Below, in pieces: positions 11,801 through 22,639 of a DNA stretch of 64,000 nucleotides. The first letter of the stretch is position 1; each line of letters begins with the position of its first letter. A program made the translations under genes and the position numbers. Source of the DNA: Triglochin maritima (Eukaryota > Streptophyta > Magnoliopsida > Alismatales > Juncaginaceae); assembly GCA_963682175.1 (NCBI GenBank), contig OY821791.1, forward strand, positions 28,828,326 through 28,892,325, in the 5' to 3' direction. A model generated the notes under the pieces. It ran no database searches and had not been told where the DNA came from. It saw nothing but the letters and a program-made list of their open reading frames with translations.

Positions 11801-11995
11801 AGACCGTGCAGAGAGTTGATTATTGCTCATTTAGGGAGTTACGCTCATTACATTCGTTTGGAATTGAATGAGGGATTCCCCGTACCTCCTATAGCGACTC
11901 TGTGGTATCAAATACGAGATGAGAGTGTTATTGGATGGGAGCTGGAGTACCAACATAGGATAGCATATTGGCAACAATTATGTAATATGTTTTGA
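8855..11995 (+). CDS. MULE transposase fused to an OTU cysteine-protease domain
   Basis: Proposed join 8855..8884, 9282..11271, 11376..11995 (879 aa). The ATG is in a 10-codon first exon (MSNEGDASGE) ending at GAG|GTAAGC. The acceptor TTTTTGTAG keeps frame with the long second exon, which has no ATG of its own at its start. The second intron is CAG|GTATAC to TTGTAG. The protein has a FAR1-like Cys/His N-terminal region (about 30-150). The MULE core has putative catalytic D246 (CMDSTYK), D309 (ITDREL) and E425 (VESAHSALK). A SWIM-like finger C513-x-C515...C525-x-C527 has Cys where His is usual. A Gly/Arg/Ser-rich linker (about 615-670) leads to an OTU domain with D706-G-N-C709 and H831 (AHYIRL). 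The transposase should cut and join the TIRs. OTU proteases usually remove ubiquitin, and that role here is inferred. No stops or frameshifts. Confidence 0.85.
8913..9165. repeat. ~36-bp-period hairpin array in the first intron of the transposase gene
   Basis: About seven units repeat the form GGCGTCTNNNNNAGACGCC followed by CTCCCCATGGGNNA. Both parts are inverted repeats, so each unit can form two small hairpins. The DNA is much more GC- and CpG-rich than its surroundings and is followed by a T-rich tract (9166-9280) before the splice acceptor. A matching array sits in the first intron of the opposite gene (14689-14948). Confidence 0.85.
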
Positions 11996-12345
11996 TATGT
12001 TTGTATAATTATGTAATATGTTTTGATATGTTTGTACATTATATAGTGTTGCTTTATTATGTAATATGTTTTTGATATGTTTGCTTTATTTGCATTATAT
12101 ATAATAGTACGAAAGGTTATCAAACACAAATACAAATAATAAGGGTACAACAGATAAGCAAAACACAAATACAAACAATAAGCGTACGACATGTTCGCAA
12201 ACACAAACACAAATAATAAATAATAAGCGTACAACAGATAAACAAATATAAATGCAAATACTAAGCGTACCACAGATAAGCAAACACAAATACTAAGCGT
12301 ACAACAGATAAACAAATATAAATACAAATACTAAGAGTACGGTAC
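11980..12345. repeat. Tandem repeats between the convergent gene ends
   Basis: ATGTAATATGTTTTGATATG-type units (about 31-45 bp, 11980-12090) span the 3' end of the + gene. From about 12117 to 12345 units of about 50 bp follow, built on CAAACACAAATACAAATAAT and AGCGTACAACAGATAA. These are the 3' untranslated and intergenic parts of the MULE. Open frames across them on the minus strand are repeat artefacts. Confidence 0.7.
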
Positions 12346-12356
12346 AACAGATCAGC

Positions 12357-15052
12357 CTACTCATCATCCGAATCATGGTCGGAGATGCCTAACTGAGTAT
12401 GCCATGACTGTATGATCTGATCCACATCTCCGCATGCAGCTCTGGCATCGTCTGGCAGCTCATCCCTCATCTGCAAGATTGGGTCTACAGCCCGTATCAT
12501 CTTACCCATCCACTGCACATAACATTAACATTAGCGTACATTAACAAATTATACGGTACAAATAAATTTAGATAAAATGAAAAAATTACCAGATCGCCAC
12601 ACGTCCTATCTGGTGGTCGATCTGCTCTCCGGGAGGCACCACGGACGATGATAGGATGTGAGTAAGTACCGAACCAATCAAGATAACGTGCATCACACTC
12701 GGAGGGGTCGCGACTACGTCTGAAGTCGCCAAGGAACAATCGGCATGATCTCGGAAATGTCCGCCAAGTCGATTCCGCTGTAGAAGCGGGGAACCTGACG
12801 TCGTACGTCGCTGCTGTCGCAGACCGCACCGCATGCTCTGGTGTCGGGATGTCAACCGGGATCACCTGAACATATCCTAACTGACGCAAGACCCGATCGG
12901 GCATATAAGGCTCTATGATATCCCGATAACGAATAAGACCCATCAATAAAGTCCTCGGGACATCTGCTGCTGGGTCAGGACCATAGGGTAACCACTCCAC
13001 CTAAAGTTTAACACATTAATAATAATACATCTTAAAATTAAATAAATGGTGTAAAGTTTGATACCTCTGATGCAGTCATATGATCTAGCCGTGCGCGGAT
13101 GGAACGCAATCGTCCATCGCTCTTGTCCTCGCTCCGGACAACCCACATACCCGAACGTGGATGACCCTCGTCGATAATCTTCCGCTCACGATGCGGGCGG
13201 AATGCAGGAAAGTACTCGTATATCCACGCCTGCAGCAGCGTAAGACAACCTGCAATCCCAGAACAATCCGCACGGCTAGCTATCCCAAGCTGCCGGTACA
13301 GGTATGCCAACGTCGCTGACCCCCACGAGTACTCACGAACGGTCTCCGGGTCCCTAGCCTCCAGTAGATCGCGTGGTCTGATCCGACAACCACTCTTGTC
13401 GACAAACAAGACGGCTCCGAGCATCAAGAATAGGTACGCCGTCAACTGTGTATCATCGGCCCGCGGAGGTCGTGCCCGTCTGCATAGGTCCTCAAGGGAG
13501 TCGATGCCGACACCACCACCACTCCATAAAGCTGTATCTCTCGCCAGACCATCAGGTGTGACACCAAGCAACTCTGCCACATAACACCTCAGCTCAGACG
13601 TCGACCCCTGAGCACTAACCAGACGACCATCCACAGGAAGTCGCAGGATCTGGAAAACATCGTGAAGCATGATCGTCATCTCTCCGAAAGGCATGTGGAA
13701 AGTGTTGGTGTCAGGCTGCCACCGCTCCACAAACGCCGAAATCAAAGGCATGTCGAGATAAGGGAACATGCTGTACGGTAAGTGCCCCAAATGCGTGGCA
13801 CTAATCTCCTCTCTGATATCAGCACTCAGTGTAGACCGCCAACCCTGTAGTGCTGTACAGGCTCTGTGCCGATTCTGGCACTTCAGAACCTTCCGATCCT
13901 CTCCGTCCCAGATCCGTCTAGCAATGTGACCCCAGAAACTAGGAATGACGCTCCCATCTAAAGGACCACCAGGCGTCATACTGCTCACGATCCAAGAATC
14001 GTCCTGGACCCTCTTCTTCTTCTGAGCGCGGGGATCAACAGTGCACGAGCTCGAATCCCCGGCCGTAAACCTCCCACCCCTACCCTTCCGCACCATCCAT
14101 CCGGCGGAAGTAGAAGTACCCGCTCGACCACGTCCTCCGCTATAATCCCCCTGCCTCTCCACCTCCGGCCGCACATCATACGGGCCATCATCGTCGCTCT
14201 CGTCGTCGAAACTATCTACATGCTCATCATCGAAGGAATCATCCTCCTCCTCACGACGACGTAATGCCTCCCTCTCCCTCCTGACCGAAGCAGATATCCC
14301 CCGTCTACGTGGATGACGCGGTGCTGAATCATCCTCTAAAGAACGGAAGGCGTGTAATGGTATCGACTTGCCTCTCCCTCCACTGTGACCCGATGACTAT
14401 TTATTGAAATTTTAAATACAAATTTGTTAAATTTGTTAAACTAAATTATCATATTTATCAAAATTGTTAAACTAAATCAAAATTTGTTAAACTTAATTAT
14501 CAAAATTGTTAAACTAAATCAAAATTTGTTAAACTAAATTAAAACAATATATAAACTAAATCAAAATTTGTTAAAACTAAATATCACAAATGTTAAACTT
14601 AAAAAGAATTTGTTAAATTAATTTTTTTGATTTATCACTATTTATTAAAGTAATTATGATATTTATTAATTAAAAAAACAAAAAAGGCGGAGGCGTCTGC
14701 GAGAGACGCCTCCCGCAAGGTGGAGGCGTCTGTCGGAGACGCCTCCTCCTACGGGGAGACGTCTGCGGAAGACGTCTCCCCCATCGGGGAGACGTCTTCC
14801 GCAGACGTCTCCCGCTTCGGGTCGGCGTCCGAGGGAAACGCCCCCCGCATGGGTCGGGCGTCCTCGGAAGCCGCTCCCCCCATAGGGGGAGCGGCTTCCT
14901 CGGACGCCCGCCCCATGCGGGGGGCGTCTCCCTCGGACGCCGACGACTTTTTTTTTTTTTTTTTTTTTTTTTAAAACAAATAAATAACGTAATGTTACCT
15001 CATACGGGTACACCGGGGGAACTGCTGGCTGCTTCCCTGGCCTCCGAGACAT
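12357..15052 (-). CDS. Plant mobile domain (PMD) protein carried by the MULE
   Basis: Minus-strand exons 15052..14999, 14396..13065, 13000..12590 and 12512..12357 give 650 aa without a stop. Donor/acceptor pairs are GAG|GTAACA to AAATAG, GAG|GTATCA to CTTTAG and CTG|GTAATT to GTGCAG, all in phase 0. The start codon is in an 18-codon exon (MSRRPGKQ...). An acidic/Arg-rich segment occupies about 60-90. The PMD core follows, with W244-x-PDTNTFHMPFGEMT, then LRLPVDGR (about 270-280), and the continuation VEWLPYGP opening exon 3. The C-terminus is acidic (SDHDSDDE). PMD proteins (for example the MAIN/MAIL1 family) act in silencing and genome stability in plants, and PMD genes are known to be picked up by transposons. 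What this copy does for the element is unknown. Convergent with the transposase gene. Confidence 0.82.
14689..14948. repeat. ~36-bp-period hairpin array in the first intron of the PMD gene
   Basis: Units such as GGCGTCTGCGAGAGACGCC alternate with TCCCC-NNN-GGGGA hairpins, the same plan as 8913-9165. Some units have drifted to GACGTC or GGCGTCC...GGACGCC. A run of about 24 T residues (14949-14972) follows. The array lies entirely within the intron from 14998 to 14397. Confidence 0.85.
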
Positions 15053-15112
15053 TCGTAATCTTGTGTAGTAGGTATAGGAAGAGAAAGTTTTGAAAAAAGA
15101 GTGAAATTGTGA

Positions 15113-15121
15113 GATATATAA
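15113..15121 (-). promoter_or_regulatory. TATA box of the PMD gene
   Basis: The minus strand reads TTATATATC about 60 bp upstream of the ATG at 15052 and directly inside the right TIR, mirroring the layout at the other end of the element. Confidence 0.5.
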
Positions 15122-15135
15122 GCAAAAATAGGAGG

Positions 15136-15197
15136 AAGGGCAATTTGGTAATTTCAAGGGGCGATTTAAGTAATTTTGGGGCGATGTTTAGCAGTTC
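15136..15197 (-). repeat. Right terminal inverted repeat of the MULE
   Basis: Reverse complement of 8701-8762 with about three differences. It contains AAGGGGCGATTTAAGTAATT. Confidence 0.9.
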
Positions 15198-15199
15198 AG

Positions 15200-16385
15200 A
15201 ATAAAAAACGATGATGAACACTTGCCGATAGTTTATCAGAACAATAAGATTGTATGTGTCAAAAGTCATAAGTTTAATCCATGGGAGTGGACTTTATTTC
15301 AGATAATATCTGAAAATTACAGTAATCTAACTTATCTTGTCGTTGGGGGGGAAAACTACGCTATACAACATCCCTTGAATCATTGAATTGGAGCACACCC
15401 CCACACATTTGAGTTAGTTGACAATGGCATATCATTTATACTTCACTAGAAGGTAATGCTCGTGGTGGTTGTCATGGGAACTCCACAACCACATCTACAC
15501 CTACCAACCATCAAAATGGGTAGTCCAACTAATGTGACACTTTTAGCTTGTCAGAAATTATTAGAAATTACAAAGGTTTTTTTTGCTTGAGTGCAAATCT
15601 TAGTTGACGTAATTGACAATATGCATCTGTTTTTTTCTTATTGTCTGTAGTACACCTGTAAGTCGATCTTAATTGCGTATATGCACATCTGCCATTAGTA
15701 GATCCTATTCAGTCACCATTTCCGTTCAAAAACATTTGGAATTTTACAAATTAAATCTCATAAAATTACCAACATTAAGAATGTTCTTAATATTAAATAA
15801 AAAACCAAAACACACCCCACCCTCTTTTTCTCCTAAACCCGACCCCCCTTTCTCTCGCCCACGTCCCTCTACTCCTAACCCCGCCTTTGCCCGGAAGGCT
15901 TTCCATAATTTCAAGACAAAAAAACCGACCGGAAAACAAAAAACACATTTTCCCACGCCAGAAATGGTGCACAAAATTAGCTATTTTCGTGAGAGATAAA
16001 ACAAAACCCACCGGAATTCGATGGGCAAATTATTTTGTTGTTGTGACATGTCCCAGACCACTACCACGCATTAAGGAAATCACGAATGAAAAACAATGGA
16101 ACGGGACAAATTATGAGTTCAACGTGCGAGGTGGGACAATTACAACTAACGTTTTTTGTCATCACACCCCTCAGTAGTACGTTTGGCATCTATAAAATCA
16201 AGAGTCAATTTCAATTATATGTGTTTCTATAGCTATTAGCTAGGAAAGTATTTTTGATGATTAGTTAAATTTATCACTACTTACGATGAAATCAAATATA
16301 AATATCTGATTAGTAGCATATTATACATTGCATTTATGCTATATATCTTTTTTTTTACTGCAATTTTGTGTTACAAGAGTGTTTC
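15200..16385. other. Intergenic stretch, no gene seen
   Basis: No domain recognised. Open frames near 15673-16177 overlap on both strands in a pyrimidine-rich patch (CCCACCC...CTCTCGCCCACG) and look like chance frames. I see no inverted or direct repeats linking this stretch to its neighbours. Confidence 0.35.
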
Positions 16386-17311
16386 TTTATGGTGTTTCAA
16401 GTGTTAGGTAATTAAGAAGAGAAAGGAAGAGAAGAACGGAAATGCAAGAAGCTAGAGAGCACTCAAATGAAGCAAAGATGACTTGTCTGTCATGAATAAG
16501 GACATATCTGCAAATCAGGAAGGACCCACATGAAATCCAAAGGGACCTGAACGCACGAAAAAGATTTCGAAAACAAAAATCCTTCAAAACCATGATCTTG
16601 AGCAATATTTGGGAAATTAAAGACAAACAACCTCAAACCAACGGACCAGGAGTGCACCCAACGTGCAAAATAGGACACTTAAGCTCCTCGAAGAAATTGG
16701 GGCCGATCGGGCACAAAAGATCCGCCAATGGTGGATTTTGATTCGCCATTGGCAGATCATTTGGGCCCAATTTGCCCTCAATTTCTTCCGTGGCTTCAAC
16801 TTGTTTATTTGAGTGCACCATACTACAAAGAAAATGATTACAGTCATCGGATTACTCTCACATTCATCTATACTATTCTTTCTTCTATAAATAACAATGT
16901 TTCTTTTTCATTTCCTCTTCTTCTCCACTTCCACCATTAGAGTAGATTAGTTTTTACCCACTTTGGTTGCACGTAGAGGAAGATGGATGAAGATTGTAAT
17001 CTCACATTTTCTTTAATATAAGGTTGGATTCATGTTCCTCTTGTCATTAACTTTCTTTCTATGCAATTAGTTTTTGATTTTATTGGTTAGTTTTCTAGTT
17101 AGAGTTTTATTCCATGTTTAGTCTTAATATTTTGTTTTCCATGCTTGTTATTATGATTAGTGGGTAGATCCACCCCATTTGGGTTGGAGGAAATGTAGTT
17201 GAATGTTAAGTGCATGATGAGTTTTTCTTATCTTGTGTCATTTCATGTGCTTAATGTAGATTTATACTTGTAACTTGCTAAAACTTGTATTAGATGGGAT
17301 AATGGTCACAC
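16386..17311 (+). mobile_element. Athila/Tat-type LTR fragment truncated by copia-1
   Basis: The order of features matches the Athila-type LTRs further right. First come ordered GGACC-type blocks, then a near-palindrome pair (GATCCGCCAATGG at 16719 and CCATTGGCAGATC near 16744), TATAAATAACA near 16887, and finally a GTGGGTAGATCCACCCCATT block like the one near 55620. Ends were not found: copia-1 begins at 17312 and the left boundary is a guess. No coding sequence. Confidence 0.5.
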
Positions 17312-19094
17312 TGTTGGCTTTTTGGCTAATAATCGTTAATCCGTTTTGATGATTAATCAACATATCAATAAAAACATGTATCAATTGAAATATCATTGCT
17401 TGCATATACGTGTGTTATCTAACGTTTCAGGAATCAAGTTATGGGTTGAATTAAAGATGAAAATTGAAGAGTAGTTAGGTTTAAATTCTATGTATTTAGG
17501 CCACAAATGTAACTTGGCACTTGAAATCCATGATTCATTGCATTACACATCACTTAGGATACCTATAGAAGTCTCACACTATTTTCCAAATATCCTAGAC
17601 TTCAATAGGAAGTCATCTAAACTCATTAGAGTCGTAGAACAGGAAAACTGCACTAAAACGATCGACCGGTAGAACCATTTGGTTCGACCGATTTTCACCA
17701 GACCTTCCCAGGCAACGAAATCTATCCAACACGGTCAACCCATATTCTTCACCCGTTCGACCGTGCATTCTATCTGGTTTGCCTGTCTGAAATCGGTCGA
17801 CCGACATATACATTTTGTTCGACCGTTTCCTCAATTCTTGTTTGACTGTTAGATATCGGTCGACCGAAACACTTGTTCTGTTCGACCGTCTCACCTTGTC
17901 GAGTGATAGAAATTAGTTTACCCAATAACAAATCTTTCAGCCTATCATTTGTCGACACGTGTCCAGTTAGTGAGACTTCCGGTCGACCGAAACTTCATAT
18001 CTGTTCGACCGATTGTGTTCTGTATTTGTATTAAATATGACCATTATACTTTGTCGTATACTCCAACGGTCGTATACGCATTTTCCTAACTAACCTTATT
18101 TTGGATTTAGTCTTCCGGTCGACCGAATTCCCCTTAACGGTCGACTGCATCTTGATTCTTCCCTGTCCCATTCTTACTGGGCATTTTCGGTCAAACTATG
18201 AACTCACCTCGTTCGACCGATTACACTTGTTGTTATCGTGTCTCAAATCAAACATGTCAACCGGTCGACCGAAACTCTACTTACGATCGACCGATACTTA
18301 TGTCTTTTCCAGACACAGTCCTACTGCCCATTTTCGGTCGAATTGGTATTGCAAATCATTCGACCGATCACTTAAGTTCTAGCCAAATTGGATCGACCGT
18401 TAGCGTCTTCGCTCGACCGAACCGAGCACTGCCTAATTTCGGTTGACCGTGGTATACGATCCGGTCGACCGTTTTGTCACCAGAATTGTGTCCTGTCACT
18501 TCCTGAATTGTGTTTTCTTACACATCTTTTCACCATTTCAATCCCAACGGCTAGAACTAGTTTAGAGCTTATAAATAGAGCTTAGAACACTCATACAAGG
18601 TCACCAATCTTTCTCTAAGCTCAAAATCTCATTACTACTCTCAAATTGCTCTAAACCCTTGTGCTCTTATCTTCTCACTTGAAATCTCCATCACTAGATT
18701 GCATCATTCATTTCAAGTGCCCAAGATTTGTTGCTGAAGTATTAGTCTTCAAGACTTGTACAAGCTTCCAGAGTGAAGCTCTTCTCGGATTGTGAGAAGG
18801 TGGTCCAAGCTAGGCGAGGGTGTTCGCAAAGCTTGTGGTGTAAAGGCGTGATCTCGGCCCGCAACGGAGATCAGATTAGTGGAGGACGCGAAGTTGCTCG
18901 AGTAAGAGCAATTCGTAAAAGAGGACTAGGATCCGGTGGTTGGATCCGAACCTCTATACATCCGGAGTAGTGGTTTGTTTGTTCTCTCTTTAATATTATT
19001 GTCTTCTCTTTTAATTTGGCATAGTTATCTTAAAAACCGTAATTAGTCTATTCACCCCCCTTTAGACTAAGTTTAGGGGCTAGTAGATCCTACA
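17312..19094 (+). repeat. 5' LTR of copia-1
   Basis: It starts TGTTGGCTTTTTGGC and ends GATCCTACA directly before TTTGGTATCAGAGCC. About 20 copies of CGGTCGACCG or its half-site TTCGACCG occur between 17660 and 18475, all upstream of the TATA box at 18570. The CGATCTCGGCC...GGACTAGGATCC end region matches the LTR-end pieces at 7057-8344. Confidence 0.9.
18570..18577 (+). promoter_or_regulatory. TATA box in the copia-1 LTR
   Basis: TATAAATA with the usual AGAGC context. It places the palindrome array in U3 and leaves about 500 bp of R-U5. Confidence 0.55.
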
Positions 19095-19109
19095 TTTGGT
19101 ATCAGAGCC
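19095..19109 (+). other. Primer binding site of copia-1
   Basis: TTTGGTATCAGAGCC directly follows the LTR and matches the initiator-methionine tRNA 3' end pattern commonly used by plant copia elements. Confidence 0.85.
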
Positions 19110-19146
19110 TTGCGAATTGCATTTAGACAAATTCACATTTGTAGCA

Positions 19147-20667
19147 ATGACCCAACAAAGAGAGGGATTTCACACTGGAAGACCTCCTTTGTTTGATGGA
19201 ACAAACTATGCCTATTGGAAGAAACGTATGACCACGTTCATACAATCTTATGATGTTAAATTATGGGTGTTCTTTCAAATACCATATACTCAAAACAAAC
19301 AATTAGAACGAATGGATGATGATGAGTTAGCCATGATTCAAATGAATGCTAAACTCATGAACATAATTATGTGTGGTTTGACCGAAGAACAATATAGTAG
19401 AATTAATGCATGTGATTCCGCATTTGAAGCTTGGCATATGTTAGAAAGTCACTTTGAAGGTCGATCATCCGTTAAGGAAACTAGAATAGATTCATTTATG
19501 CAAAAGTATGAAATGTTTGCTATGAAACCGAATGAATCCATTAGCGAGATGCATACTCGCTTTACTCTTATTACTAACTCTTTGAAGAACCTTGGTAAGG
19601 TTGTGGTTGAAAGTGATAGGGTACGAAAGTTTCTTAGGTCCTTGACTTTGGATTGGGATAAAAAGACAATGGCTATTGAAGAAGCCAAAGATCTCTCAAA
19701 GTTGAAGATGGAGGATCTCATTGGAAGCCTCATGGCGTATGAGATCCAAATGGAAGAAAGAAGAGAGAAGGAGAAGGAACAGGAAGGATATTAGCGGAAA
19801 GAAAAACAAATTGCTTTAAAAGCAACCTCGGATTCGGACGCAATCGAAGACGATGACACCGATGAAGATGTTGCTTTCCTAACCCGCAACTTCAAGAAGT
19901 TCCTCTCCAAGAGAAAATTTGCAAAAGGAAGAGGAGAATCCTCTCGGACATTCACTTGCTATGAGTGCAACAAAACCGGCCACATGAAGAAGGATTGCCC
20001 ATTGCTTAAGGGATCGTGAACGAAGAGAAGAAAGAAAATATCCTCCTAGAAGAGAAAGGGATGAGAGACCAAGAAGAGATAGAGATGAAAGGACACCCCA
20101 AAAAGAAAAGGAAGAGAGGCCTAAAAGACGTGACGATTACAAGAGAAGGGATCGCCGCGAAAAGGATTGGAAAAAGGCTCTCAAAGCTACTTGGGATGAC
20201 TCAAGTTCATCAAAGGACTCCGACTCCGAGTACTCACAAGAAGAAGAAGCACACATGTGTTTCATGGCATCTAATGTTGATTCCGACTCGAGCCCTCCTC
20301 CATCAGCAAAGACGAGTGATCAACCTCACGTGGTGGCGATCGACGACGATGAGGTATCCCTAAATGAAATACCTCCTTATGATGATTTGTTAGATGTGTT
20401 TCATGAACTTGCTGAGCGTTATGAAATGATTTGTCATAAAAACAAATTAGCTAGAAAAGTGAATCTAGATCAATCTATCAAATGTGATATGCTAACCAAA
20501 GAAATCGAGACTCTAAATGATGAGATCACAATTCTGAAATCTACAAAAGATAATCATCTAAATGAAGATCTCATTGCCAAGAATATTCAACTCAGAAAAG
20601 ACTTAGAGAAATTCACCGTAGGTAGAAAGATGCTTGACATGCTTCTCGGAACACAACTCAATCTCTA
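19147..20667 (+). pseudogene. Copia-1 gag (broken)
   Basis: The ATG at 19147 begins MTQQREGF and leads into the typical copia gag N-terminus (FDGTNYAYWKKRM) and the UBN2-like core (EAWHMLESHFEG, WDKKTMAIEE). An in-frame TAG at 19792-19794 stops it. The same frame continues to a zinc knuckle CYECNKTGHMKKDC near 19962-20004 and then another stop. The C-terminal part (MCFMASNVD, CHKNKLARK, DLIAKNIQLRKDLEKF) is in another frame at 20255-20667. It would package element RNA in the cytoplasm; this copy cannot be made whole. Confidence 0.85.
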
Positions 20668-20884
20668 ACAAAACATGGTCTAGGCTATAAGGGAGGTAAA
20701 CAAAAGAAACCCACTTTCTACTTTGTTAAAATGAATAACTCTCTTGTTAAGAAAACCAATTATTCAAATGTTTGGGTACCTAAGACTACTCAAGTTTGGG
20801 TAGCAAAAGCTAACCCTCAAGGACCCAAACAAATTTGGGTACCAAAGCCTTCACTTGTTTCTTTGCTTGTAGATAAAATTAAGG

Positions 20885-22639
20885 AGAAATGGGGAGTGGA
20901 TTCTCGATAGCGGGTGCTCGAGGCATATGACGGGAGACTCCCAAGTTCTATCAAACTTAAAGCCTAAGAAGGGAGGAACCATCACATTTGGATATAATGC
21001 TAAAGGACACATTGTCGGCATCGACAATGTTGGTAATTCTACTACTCCTAACATTGAAAACGTTTTATTAGTAGATGAGTTAAAACATAGCTTGCTTAGT
21101 GTTAGTCAATTAACCGATAAGAATTTTCTAGTTGTATTTGATAAACACACTTGCCATATCATCTCTAAAAATGACATGAAAATTATTTTAATGGATATAG
21201 ATCAAATAACATCTACATTGTGCATGTTGATAATCTTAGAAACCTAAGTGTTGAAACATGCTTAGTTGCCTCACATGACGAAACTTGGTTATGGCACAAC
21301 CGCTTGGGACATATTAGTATGTCACAATTGCACAAATTATCCAAACTTGAATTGGTTAGAGGACTACCAAAAATTGATTTCAAAAAGGACAAACTTTGTG
21401 ATGCATGCTAATTTGGAAAACAATTCAATCTTCTTTTAAATCTCTAAATGTGGTGTCAACTTCAAAACCCATCGAGCTTTTATACTTAGATCTTTTTGGA
21501 CCCTCAAGGACCGTAAGTCTAGGAGTGAAAAGATATGCATTTGTGATTGTTGACGACTTTTCGAGATTCACTTGGGTTTTGTTTTTAGCTAAAAAGTATG
21601 ACACCTTTGAAAGATTTAAAAGTTTTTGCAAACGTGTTCGAAGAGAAAAGGATTCTAACATAATCACTATTCGTAGTGATCATGGAGGAGAATTTGAAAT
21701 TGAATCCTTTCAAAAGTTTTGTGAAAAATATGGAATTGAGCATAACTTCTCGTTTCCTCGCACTCCTCCACAAAATGGGGTAGTTGAGAGGAAAAATAGA
21801 ACTCTTCAAGAAATGGCAAGAACAATGCTCGTGGAAAGAGGGCTTCCAAAATATTTTTGGTGCGAAGCCGTTAATACTTCTTGCTATGTGTTGAATCATG
21901 TTCTCATTAGACCTATTTTAAAGAAAAATCCATTTGAACTTTGGCATGACCGGACTCCTAAAATCTCATATTTTAAAGCTTTTGGCTCAAAATGTTTTGT
22001 CCTCAATACTAAAGACAATTGGGATAAATTTGATGAAAAATCTGATGAGGCAATCTTTTTAGGGTATTCCGATAGGAGTAAAGCATATAGAATCTAATAT
22101 AAACGAACAAGTTGTGTTGAGGAATCTCAACATGTTAACTTTGACGAGTTAGCTTGTGTAGATAACTCCTCTCTTGATGATGATTGCATGGATATAATTA
22201 GACATGTATCATCACAAGATGTTCCTCTTGAGTCTCATCAAGAGCCTCCAAGTTCTCCACAAGAGGACGTGGAGGATTTTTCTAAGGATTGGACCTATAG
22301 AAAGGATCATCCGAAGGACTTTGTGATTGGAGATGTTTCTCAAGGTGTGACGACACGATCTAAAGCACATGTAGTTTGTGATTCTTATGCATTTATCTCT
22401 ACATTAGAACCTAAGAAAGTAGAACAAGCATGTAATTATGAATTTTGGCTAATGGCTATGCATGAAGAGCTAAATCAATTTGTTCGAAATAATGTTTTGG
22501 GAACTTGTTGAAAAACTTTCTAACCAAACGGTTATTGGAACTAAATGGATCTTTCGAAACAAACTTGACGAAGATGGGAATGTAATTAGAAACAAAGCTA
22601 GACTCGTTGCTCAAGGCTATCGCCAAGAGGAGGGTATAG
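20885..22639 (+). pseudogene. Copia-1 pol, part 1: protease, integrase, start of RT
   Basis: The protease motif ILDSGCSRHMTGD begins near 20899. The pre-integrase zinc region follows (WHNRLGH near 21293, CDAC near 21400, then a stop). The integrase core shows the catalytic D in LYLDLFGP, D in RSDHGGEF and E in NGVVERKNR (21405-22097). The frame stops at about 22095 and resumes through a linker to the RT start (NYEFWLMAMHEEL near 22434), with another stop near 22510. At 22639 the sequence is cut by the chromovirus insertion right after TATAG. At least three breaks. Confidence 0.85.

Larger units (their letters stand above)
8700..15199. mobile_element. Complete Mutator-like element (MULE) with two convergent genes
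   Basis: The ends are ~62-bp inverted repeats (8701-8762 and 15136-15197) with only about three mismatches over the ACTTAAATCGCCCCTTGAAA core. They are flanked by AATAAAAA (8691-8698 and 15200-15207), fitting a 9-bp Mutator-type duplication with one mismatch. The exact ends are uncertain by 1-3 bp. Inside are an uninterrupted transposase-OTU gene on + and an uninterrupted plant-mobile-domain gene on -, facing each other. Each starts within ~100 bp of its TIR, so the TIRs probably act as promoters. Absence of frameshifts and the near-identical TIRs suggest a young, possibly autonomous element. Confidence 0.85.

Noticed and set aside
11908..12327. 139-codon Tyr/Cys-rich minus-strand frame
   Set aside because: Produced by the tandem repeats between the convergent MULE genes; no domain.
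14666..15157. 163-codon minus-strand frame at the PMD gene start
   Set aside because: It reads through the first exon into the intron array. Splicing at GAG|GTAACA gives a better, domain-containing product.
15673..16177. Overlapping frames on both strands in a pyrimidine-rich patch
   Set aside because: Frames on both strands are equally long and share no known motif; they reflect base composition.
19095..19109. tRNA-like GGTATCAGAGCC sequences (also 24552, 48085, 61319)
   Set aside because: These are primer binding sites complementary to a tRNA 3' end, not tRNA genes; no cloverleaf follows.
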